DNA from: Orbilia blumenaviensis
Lineage: Eukaryota; Ascomycota; Orbiliomycetes; Orbiliales; Orbiliaceae
Reading direction: 5' to 3'
Assembly (NCBI GenBank): GCA_036872755.1
Contig: JAVHNS010000009.1
Span: 372,001 to 436,000 of the forward strand
Length of the DNA: 64,000 nt
Part shown: piece after piece, positions 47,803 through 56,496 of the stretch
How the letters are laid out: every line of letters begins with the position of its first letter
Numbering within the stretch: position 1 is the stretch's first letter
The notes under the pieces: model-generated
Told to the model about the DNA's origin: nothing
The model's database searches: none
What the model saw: the letters and a program-made list of their open reading frames with translations, nothing else
Made by a program: the position numbers and the translations under genes

Positions 47803-48935
47803 AAAAGAGTATGAAGAGTTGCTCTCTCTGAATAGTAAAGGACTAGGAATGGAGAGAGTATGAGAAGACAAAAAAAGTAAAGAAACCAACGAGAGGAAAA
47901 AAGTGCGAAAAGTAAGAAGTGAACTTTGATGGTTGTGAGTATAAGGCGATTGAGTCCTTTTCCCTTACACGTCCGTCATTGTTGGAGACAGTCACTACTT
48001 TTTTTCTTTCTTTTTTTTTTGTGCATGAAAACATCAGGATATGTATCCCCCCCTTCTTCCACTTTACATGTCCTGACCGAGAGCGTGATGATGTATTTTG
48101 ACGTATAACGGATACCTACTACTTACTTATTGGCTACATTCCCTTCTTTTTGTGGATTTGTGCCATTCATTATTGGACTGTCTGCGCGGCCACTTCCCCA
48201 GCGCCTGGCTGAGTCCACTTTCATCCATTGGTTGAATAGCTTTTTTTATTCATGTAGTATAGCTTTCTCCCCCATCTCACAATACACCCTTCCATTATTG
48301 TCCGGATTTTTCTCTGTCCTTTTATGGAGGGTAAGGTACTTATCTTTGTTTTGGTCTTTGCTTAATGCTGTCCCTTCATGTCCCTGGGACTCACTTTTGT
48401 AATATCCTCCCCCCCTCTCGCAATCCTTCCCCCCTTCATTCCTCTTGTTGGCGTTCGAAATGGGATCTTTTATTTTTACTCGACTTTTTCCTTTTATTTA
48501 TCTTTTTTACTCTGGTTGAAATAAAAGGCCGGTAGCTTTTTTTCCCTGCTCTCTTCACTTGTTATTGCGTGTCTTTTTTTGAGTACTTGTTTTTTTGAGT
48601 TTTATTTATTTTATGTAGTTAGGCAGTTAGGTAGTTAGGTTAAAGAGGCCCTTTTTTTTTTTGAAATGAAAGAGATATTTAAGAATGAATAAACTGGTGA
48701 ATCCTTTGCATTGGTACTACTATGCCTATGGGAATTACATGTAATGCGTGTGAGAGTGTAGTACAGGAAAAGCTCGTGAACGCCCTGGCCCATATATCGA
48801 GGGAGAGCTAGCCAACAAAACTACAAACGCCATGGAGAGAAAAACAAGAACCAAGAAAAAGGAAACCCAAAAGCTACTACGACCAGAGATGATATTAAAG
48901 AAGAAGCAGAAAAAGGAAAGAAAGAGTATATAGTA
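47803..48935. other. Convergent intergenic region
   Basis: T-rich DNA typical of 3' UTRs in this window, with TAGTTAGGTAGTTAGG units near 48617-48640. No gene is seen. Confidence 0.6.
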
Positions 48936-49154
48936 TCATTTATACTCCCCTTCATTTTTAGCTATAGCCTTAACATCAAAATCCTCCTCCTCCTCTTCAA
49001 CTTTAATAAAAACAGTCGCATCATTAACATCCTTCTCAACTCTAGTGCGTGGCCCTTGGCCATTTAAATTCTTTTTAGAACGACCGCTACCGCCATCATC
49101 CCATTTGCGACAACGGGTGTGCTGGAACTCCGAACGGATGCTACTCGGGATGTA
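48936..49154 (-). other. Coding-like extension after the TAG stop of the macrodomain gene
   Basis: In the same frame as the macrodomain gene, directly after its TAG, 72 more sense codons run to a TGA at 48936-48938. The translation is not low-complexity in its first half ('SIRSEFQHTRCRKWDDGG', then 'RSKKNLNGQGPRTRVEKDV') and ends in an acidic stretch and 'DFDVKAIAKNEGEYK'. It looks like protein, not UTR. It could be a readthrough tail, the true C-terminus lost through a nonsense mutation, or an exon reached by splicing I cannot identify. Confidence 0.55.
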
Positions 49155-50613
49155 CTACTCCCCCGGTGTATCTTTCGGTTGTTGTTGTTCTTTTTCTCCT
49201 TCTGCTACTACTACTACTGCTTCTGATTTACCCCCTGTTTCTTCTTTTTGTTCTGAGGTTTCTTCCTTTTCTACGGGTTTGTTACTACTGTTGTCGGTTT
49301 GGTTTTCATTGCTGGTTTGTGGGGGTGTTTCTGTGGCTTCCCGCTCGAGTTTATCGATTGCGCCTTCGACTTCGGGGTCTGCGGGGGGGAAGAAGGATCT
49401 GTGGTATTGTTTCAATAGTGGTTAGTGAGATGTTATTGGATAGGTGGAATGGATGTGTTAGGGGGAACATACGGAAGGACGTCTTCGTAGGTTGATAGAT
49501 CCTTATCGAGGAAGACGCAGAAGATAACCTTTTCGATCTTACACAAGAAAGGAGGTTCTGCTTCTTCCCCTGCTGCTGCTCCTCCCTCCTCTTCTTTCTC
49601 GACTGGTTTGTCTTCTGCTTTGGTAGGTTCCTTATTGCCTTCTACTTCTTCTTTGCTAGCGGGTTTGTCGTCGGATTTTTCATCTTTTGGCTCCGGAGCT
49701 TGTGTCTGCTCGGCGGGGTTCTCTTCTTTGGAGGGTTCAACTGGTTTTTCTTCTGGCTTGTCACCAGATTCTGTTGGCTTGTCTTCTTCATCTTCCTTCT
49801 TTCCAATGGCAATAACCTTCTCGTCCTTCTCTTCCTTGCTTTCAACAACCTCTTTGGCTGTTTCCTCCTCCTTCTGACCGGATGGAGCAGATTCCTTCAA
49901 CTGATTCTCCAGATACTCCCTAACAGCCTTACAAGCCACAACCGCCGCCTTATCCCCAGGATACCCATAAATCCCCGTACTGATACACGGAAAAGCCACG
50001 CTCCGACACCCACTCCTCCTCGCAACATCCAAACTCCTCACGTAGCAACTTTTCAACAACTCAGCCGGATCCCTGCCCTCATCTTTATGTTCCCAGTATA
50101 TCGGACCCACGGTGTGAATTATATGTTTGGAGGGGAGACGGTATCCCTTTGTGATCTTTGCATCGCCGGTTTCGCAACCATCGAGGGTTAGACATTCGCG
50201 GTAGAGGTCTTGGCCTGCGGCGCGGTGGATTGCGCCGTCGATGCCGCCGCCGCCGAGGAGGGATTTGTTGGCTGCGTTGACGATGGCGTCGATTGCCTAC
50301 TCAATTCATGTATATATTAGTATAAGTATTTATTCTTAGATAAGCTTTCTTTTCTAATTGCTTCTATTTTTTTATTTTTTTTTTTTATAATAGATTAATT
50401 TATGGAGGGGAAAAGGTTTTATATGATTTTGCATACCATACGGGTCATATCCATCTGCACCAGCACGACGGCATCATTCGCAACCTTTGAAGGCGGGCTG
50501 ACGGCCGGCTGCGCTAGCGACGAATCAAGTTTTCCGGAAAGATAGAGGTTTGTGACCGTTGAGGCCTCTAGGTCGTCGAGAGACCTTGCGGGGTTTCGGG
50601 AGTAGAATGCCAT
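49155..50613 (-). CDS. Macrodomain protein (MacroD-type ADP-ribose binding/hydrolase)
   Basis: MacroD-type domains bind ADP-ribose and can remove mono-ADP-ribose from proteins or deacetylate O-acetyl-ADP-ribose. Predicted exons are 50613-50437, 50296-49473 and 49398-49155, giving 414 residues to the TAG. The macrodomain fills about 45-200: 'MTRM' joins '[20 protein letters not shown]', then '[15 protein letters not shown]', '[20 protein letters not shown]' and the second loop '[13 protein letters not shown]'. The NAAN and GGGGxD residues needed for ADP-ribose hydrolysis are present. The rest is a very long Glu/Lys/Pro-rich tail, interrupted by '[23 protein letters not shown]', which looks like a second conserved block. 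The TAG stop is followed in frame by 72 coding-like codons, so this annotated end may not be the real one. Confidence 0.85.
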
Positions 50614-52127
50614 TGTTCTGTTTTTGAGAGTAGCTGAGAAGGTCCGGGAGATGGTTTTCAGTCGGAATGGGATTTTTGGAGACGAGTAGTAGTGGTGGTG
50701 ATGGTGGTGGTGGTTTACCTAGTTGAATAGTGTAGTTACGATGATGATGGATGGATGGAGGGGTGGTGATGATAGTGAAGGAGGGGTTTGGATGAGAGAG
50801 GTGGTTGAGTTGGGGGATTGTTGGATTTTTGAGGGGAGCTTGCTTTGGCTTGTTATAGTAGGCCTAGGTAGCTTGGGGGGTGTGCGTGTGTGTGTGTCGC
50901 AAGAGCGGAACAGGAACGGCAGCAGCAGCGGAGTAGGGGGATAAAAGCGAGGTAGGACAGTCCAGGGGGCGGGGTGGCAAGGATGCTTGATCTGGGTCGA
51001 TCCCGAGCTTATCAGTTTCATGCAATCCAATCCAATGCAATCCCCAATTCAATTACTGACCTTCACCACGAAACTTCAGACCGGACTGGAATAAGAGTTG
51101 ACGATACCTATTAACCTAGCAGGACAAGAAAAACAAGAGGCAGAAGTGAACAATCCCCAGAAACGAGGAAGAGGAATTGATAGCAGTGCTTAAGTACCTA
51201 CTAATCAATAATTAAAGTTTGAGAGAGGCTGCCGGAATTTATATATATCTTGGTAACCCCGCGCTACGTAGCTATCCAACACGGTGCGGGGGGCTACCTC
51301 CTACTCCCTGCATGGAGCCCGTTTCCGATCCTTCACAAGCTCCAGCCTGACAACAACTTTCCTTGGTTACCTACCGTTTGACCTGATTCCAAGGCACCGT
51401 TTCGCTGCTGCCCCGCTGCTTGCCCCGCCTAAGTTAAGCTCAGCCTAGTTACCTAGTAGTCAGTGCTAGGGGAAAGCGGCAGCCTTCTTAGCTTTAACTT
51501 TTAGCTTTTATTAATAAACCTTGTTTTGCATTCCTGTGCTTTTCAGCCTTCTTTTTTCCATCAACTTCAACATCAGAAAGAATAAACTGTGTTTTCTTTT
51601 AGTAATAAATTGGGAGCAATTAAATTAAGTACTTAGTTGATACCAGTAAGTCGGTTATATTTACAGAGTTCCGCAGGGCTAGTTTAATCCGCCGTGCGGA
51701 AGAGATGCGTCTATGTACAAAATGGGTAGTATGTAAAGGTAATATGCATGAATGGTACGGATGGTCCTTGTCTTGTTTAGAGAGGGCTTTTTTTCTTGCA
51801 GAGAACGGGTGAAGGGATGTCTTTTTTTTTTCTGTACAGTAGTAATCAGTGTATGTAAAGTAAAAGTAGGTCTATCGGTTTAGTAGTACTCCAAACTCCT
51901 TCCCCCTCCCCGCAGTTTCTTCTTCCGTTTTTTTCTTTCCTTAGTCTTCTTGCTTTGTTTTTTGTCCTATCCTTTTTATATTATTATCATACAGTTCGTT
52001 TTCTTCCTCTCTTCTTCCATCTTTCGGACTTATCCCGGTTCGTTTTTTTGGATATAATTCTGTGTATATGTATGTCCTGCATATATTGGTAGGCTAAGTA
52101 AGGGCCCTTCGACAGAGGTGAGATTCG
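50614..52127. other. Intergenic region upstream of the macrodomain gene
   Basis: The macrodomain promoter side has GATGGTGG-type repeats (50690-50770), GTGTGT (50882-50897) and a CAATC pentamer run (51021-51043). The far end is T/C-rich and probably the 3' UTR of the carrier gene. TACCTA/TAGGTA motifs recur near 51100, 51195 and 51450. No gene is supported. Confidence 0.55.
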
Positions 52128-53754
52128 TTACATTTCCATCTCCATGGCTACCCCGGGATTAAACGACTTCAGCAGTGTCTGGTACATCACCAACATAGTT
52201 CCTATTGTTATCTATTGTTAGCAACCTCATTCTTCCACCTACAAGAACCAAGGGGGTCTGGTAAAAAAAAAACCTACCCGACTGTATACTCGTCCACACC
52301 CCTCTAGGAAAAACCCCTCTAAACAACCCCACAACCCCTTCATGTCTAAATATCAACCTCAACCCCGTCAAAATACTATCCGTCTCCAAAATCATCGCTC
52401 CATTCCTAATCGGCGGCGTGGTACTCGGCCCTCCGGTCGAAATACTCCTCAGATGGCTCTGCAGCGACGCAACCCCCTTCGTTAACGTCGATTGCTGTGG
52501 TATAGCCGATGAATACGTGTGTAAGTGCTTTATTGTCGACATCTGCCGTGGGATGTTTATTGTGTGTGTTTGTACTGGGGGTTTTGTGTCTGCTGTGACG
52601 TCGTGGGGGAGGTCGGTGCGGACTTGGGTTTGGATGCGGGTTTTGACGACGTCGAGGGGCGTGGTTAGGGTGCCTGCTAGACCGCCTGCTGCGCCGCCGG
52701 TGAGGATTTCGAGACCCAGGCCAATGTCTCCGCCGTCGCAGGAGGCTTTTGCCCATTTTTGGAATTGCTCTAAAAAAAAAAATCCAGTAGTTAGTATACT
52801 ATAGAGTCCTGGGAGTTTTGATTTAGAAAGGAATATAGAAATACCCCAAAAAGCGAACTGTAGCGCCGAAAACGGTAGATCTCGCATCAACGTAGCTTTA
52901 TAGCCGTAAAACATTGCGTTCCACCCTTCGGTCCTAACTATCGTCCTTGCGGCGTCGAATGTGCTTCGATAGTTATACCCGCTCTGGAAATACGGATTGT
53001 TGTAGCGTCCTTGCAGCTGTAACCGAGTTTTCAGGACCTGTACATTTTTTATAATCCACCCCAGTTAATATAAAGGTTGCCTTTCCAAATATCTCCAAGG
53101 TTTTTTAAATTGGGAAGTTGATGGGGATATACATACCTCAGAGGGCACGTATACCACCGAAGCAAACAGATCTCCCAAAAACCCTATATTATATCATATC
53201 CACCATCGGTCAGCCATAACCCCGACCCCCACCAGCATTCCACCCCCCATACTAAAAAAATTAGATAAACCACATACCAGCCGACAAATACACCACACTC
53301 TCAGGACACCAAGTCCACTGCTGCAACATATGCCGTTTACTCCACTCATAGGTCGCAAAGAAGATCATCGTCCCTGGTAAACTCCCCAGGAACGCGGGCG
53401 TGACCCCTCCGTATAATCCTCTCCTGAACCCTTCCTCTCGAAAGATCGTGGTGTAGGCTCGGCCTAGGGTTTCGTATTTTATCGCGTTAGGGGCGCCTTG
53501 TTGACGGGTTTTGACGGTGTCGAGGGAGTGCATTAGCATGTCGCCCGTGCAGCCGCCGATGCCGCCGGCGAGCATGCACTATTTTTTTTTTTGCGCGCGA
53601 AAGGGGGAGGAGGCATTGTATTAGCTGGAGTCTTCGGTATGGTTTGTTTTGAGCTAGAGGAGGGGGTATGTGGGTAAATATATATATATTCGGGGCATAC
53701 TTGGTAAAGCGGCGGCCGAACGGTGACATTGTGACCGTCTCCGGAACCCCCCAT
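52128..53754 (-). CDS. MME1: Mitochondrial carrier, Mme1 (YMR166C)-like
   Basis: Member of the mitochondrial carrier family; yeast Mme1 exports magnesium from mitochondria. Six predicted exons on the minus strand, 53754-53701, 53578-53278, 53183-53137, 53037-52845, 52769-52278 and 52201-52128, give 386 residues. The three carrier signatures are present: 'HSLDTVKTR', 'VPSEVLKTRLQ' (across an intron) and 'TPLDVVKTRIQ'. The opening 'LYQCMLAGGIGGCTGDMLMH' agrees with Mme1 and related fungal carriers. The matrix loop after the third signature is extended by ~70 Thr/His/Ser-rich residues. The last exon restores the usual end, 'IQSGTMLVMYQTLLKSFNPG'. Intron 4 (75 bp) is a multiple of three without a stop; retention there would insert 25 residues. 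Substrate assignment rests on family resemblance only. Confidence 0.88.
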
Positions 53755-54684
53755 GGACCACTAAAAAAGTATAATAATATATTTTTTTCTCGCGAAGAAA
53801 AAAAAAAAGTAGAAAAAACACAACGTCCAAATTCCGTTTTAGAAAATTAAACTAGAAAAAAAAAAGGAAAAAAAAAAAAGAGAGAGGGAGACGATTGAAT
53901 GTTATATCGAGTAACGGTGCTTCATAGCTTCTCTTTTTATATCTGCGAATTTTCGGGCTTGGTGGTTCTTTTCGGGAGGGGACGTTGGAAGCTTGATCGG
54001 TAACCGCGCGATGTCGGAGTCGAGTGCTCTTGCTATAAAATCTGCCCCGCCAAGTTCCGCCTTACGTACTGATTTGTTGAGAGAGAATTGAGAGAGAGGA
54101 GGAGACCAAAAAGTCGAGATGAGAAAATGACGTAGAGATGAGGCGCAGGCACAGCTATGGAGGCCAAAGAAAAACTCAGGCCAGTTCTGTATTGTGTATC
54201 GAGGAAGTCGAAGGGGTGGCGCGGCGGGGTGGTGGTGGAAGAAAGGGTCCAATGGGGTAGTTTGATATCGGACGGGAAAGAGAGAAGAGGGAAGAGGGAA
54301 GAGCAAAAAGCCGTGTGTGGGAAAATGTGTAGGTAATTTTCGAAGCAAGAGCAGAAAAATTATTCGGTGTCGTCGCCAAAGCCGGGATGTTTCCCTTTCG
54401 GGCCTTAGCTCGTCCGACATGGCCCAAAATAGCTATCTCCGGCTCGGAGATAAAATAATACAACATGCTCAACACCTTCAACTCAAATATATATATAACT
54501 TCCATTCTGGTATTTTTTTTATCTTATAAACATCTCAGAACTAGAACTCAATTATATGACAGTATATCGGGTAACTCCAGGGTATAAACGCCCGCTATTA
54601 ATAACAAAGAAAAAAATTACAGAAAAAGCTGATAAAAAGACCCAATCACACAAGCAAATAACCCCGCAATCCAAGAACACACAA
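53755..54684. other. Intergenic region with a possible small gene
   Basis: Spacer between two minus-strand genes. A-rich near 53790-53880, then a candidate coding stretch (53902-54063), then CT-rich DNA on the minus strand that looks like a leader. Confidence 0.5.
53902..54063 (-). CDS. Possible C-terminal exon of a small unrecognised protein
   Basis: The minus strand is open from 54420 to 53902. Only the last ~54 codons look like real protein: 'RKAELGGADFIARALDSDIA', then 'RLPIKLPTSPPEKNHQARKF', ending 'ADIKREAMKHRYSI'. The amino-acid mix is balanced and charged, unlike the Pro/Ser/Leu/Phe-rich translation upstream, which reads like a CT-rich leader. I therefore suspect a short gene whose first exon lies near 54420 and whose intron(s) I cannot place; GTACGTAAGG around 54064-54070 and a TATAG just inside are possible splice signals. 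A small mitochondrial or chromatin protein would fit the composition, but I recognise no family. Confidence 0.35.
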   Translation of the reverse strand, partial: KAELGGADFIARALDSDIARLPIKLPTSPPEKNHQARKFADIKREAMKHRYSI

Positions 54685-56496
54685 TCAACCCGCAGCAACA
54701 ACTACATCGCTGACCCCAAAGGCGATACTCGTGCTCAGCCTTCCACCCAAATCCACACTTTTTTTTTCAGGAAGCGCAAGAGCCCCCAATTCCCTCGATA
54801 GATCCTCCACTTCGATCCTCCTCCTCCTGGCAGCTCTAACCCCTCTCCCATATTGATGCTCCACCAGCCCCTTCAACAACTCAACTAACTGCGCAACCAT
54901 CGGATATCCCTGTACATAAACCCCAGCAGGCTGCACAATACTCTTCTCCGTCCCAAACTCCTCAGGCACATACAAATCTTCCACGGCATCCGCAAATATC
55001 TGTAGATCTTTACTCGAGAACTTCCCATTCTTATCCAACTTCCTTCTATCCAACGTCACAAACGCCGCCAGAACAGGCAACGCGAACGCCTCTCCGAACT
55101 CATCCGCTATCTTTCGTAATTTCTTAACCTGCTTTTCCGAAAACTCCTTCGCGGGGAACAACGACTCCCAGTCTCGCTGCGGGATCGGACCCCACCAATA
55201 CCTTGCCGAATGGGGTTGTACGCACGGTATCTCCGTATATAACCCCAGATCAAGCAGCGCCTGCACGGGTACAGCTTTAAACCCCTCGCCTTCAACAGGT
55301 CCGTGAACAAGATACTCATGATCATAAGGACTATCACAAAGCCCAGCCCTCATCATATCAGGACAATGATAAACCTTCGTATGTTTCGGAAGGTTATACC
55401 TATCCAACACGCATATCAACCCTCCTTGTGAAGCTCTACTGTGACCATACTGTAAAACCAACGCAAATGTCGCAGCCCATGATGAGAATTGTGAGTAAGT
55501 GGGGTCATTACGGGCTGGACGTTGGCCGGAGAGGTGGCCCATTGCCATGCGTCGGGTTATTTGGTAGGGGATGTCATTGATGGATTTGTGTCCGCCGTTA
55601 GGGAGGCGTTTGCCGTTTGCATCGACGAAGGCGTGTGGGAAGATGCCGTCGATAGTGTTTAGTCCCTTTAGGCCGCCGCCGGAGGTAGGTGAGCAGGCGC
55701 GGAAGAGGTATCGTGGTATATTTTTAGTCGTTTCTATAGATAATAATATTCATCGTTTAGTACCATACTACTACTCGCGGATATAATATTAATAGTTGAA
55801 GTCGTATGTGGACTCACCTTCAAGCTGCCTTAGCTTCTGCATCTCCGCAGCAGTATTAGTGCCAACGGCGGCGACGACAGCAGCAGCCCCAGTAGCCGCC
55901 AACGCTGTAAACGAAAAGGGTGTAGCCGCAGGCGTAGCAGTTACAGGTACACTCGTGACCACCGCAGGTGTTATCGTGGAAAGCGGACTTGAGATTGTGA
56001 GTCTCGACGGCCTAGTCCTTAATACTCGGAAACTGGTCGGTGTGCTCGGCTCCGGCTCCTTTCGCTTTCGCTTTCGTAGAATCTATATTTTGGGTGGTAA
56101 AATGGTTAGTAAGTCTGCAAGATGATCTAGTACAAATGTGCACCAATTAAGTCTAGGGAACCCCAATGGCTACACCCCCTGCTTCGATTTTGGATCCTTC
56201 CGTGGTACCTCCCCCCCACCTATTGAAGATTGATACAAGGTCTCTCGGCAGAAAATAGCCCAACTCTTACAATGCAATAAAGATATACCTAGGTATCTAG
56301 TAGGAAAGAAATCTACCCAAAAAAAGACGAAGAAGAAGAATGATATGATGTATATGATGATGAATAAAAAGAAGAAGAAGAAGAAATGACAACATACCAT
56401 ATCTTTTATCTTCTGCCCAAAGCTTCTCTTACAAGTTCCAGAATTCGAAACAGCACCACTACTTCGAGAATTACGATTATTCCCGAAGAGAGCCAT
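54685..56496 (-). CDS. DUF7587-type fungal protein (possible ADP-ribosyltransferase-like fold)
   Basis: Predicted exons 56496-56398, 56082-55818 and 55733-54685 give 470 residues. Intron 1 (315 bp) is the longest in the window. The first ~120 residues are basic, then Ala/Thr-rich and hydrophobic ('ALAATGAAAVVAAVG'). The conserved domain spans about 128-290: 'PRYLFRACSPTSGG' (Arg133), 'GHLSGQRPARND', 'FSSWAATFALVLQYG' (204-218), 'GGLICVLDR' and 'YDHEYLVHGPV' (Glu261). That set matches what I know of the fungal DUF7587 family, whose function is unknown. The order Arg, then S-S-W, then a Glu before a beta-strand resembles R-S-E ADP-ribosyltransferases, but this is inference. The C-terminal ~180 residues are helical, with 'ARRRRIEVEDLSREL'. 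There is no signal peptide, so the protein is likely intracellular. Confidence 0.75.

Noticed and set aside
49155..49260. An intron that would remove the macrodomain TAG
   Set aside because: The GTAAAT donor gives the wrong phase with every nearby AG. The GTAGTA donors need acceptors with no branch site or pyrimidine tract.
49608..50191. Ser/Phe-rich plus-strand frames opposite the macrodomain gene
   Set aside because: Antisense shadow of the Glu/Lys/Pro-rich tail codons.
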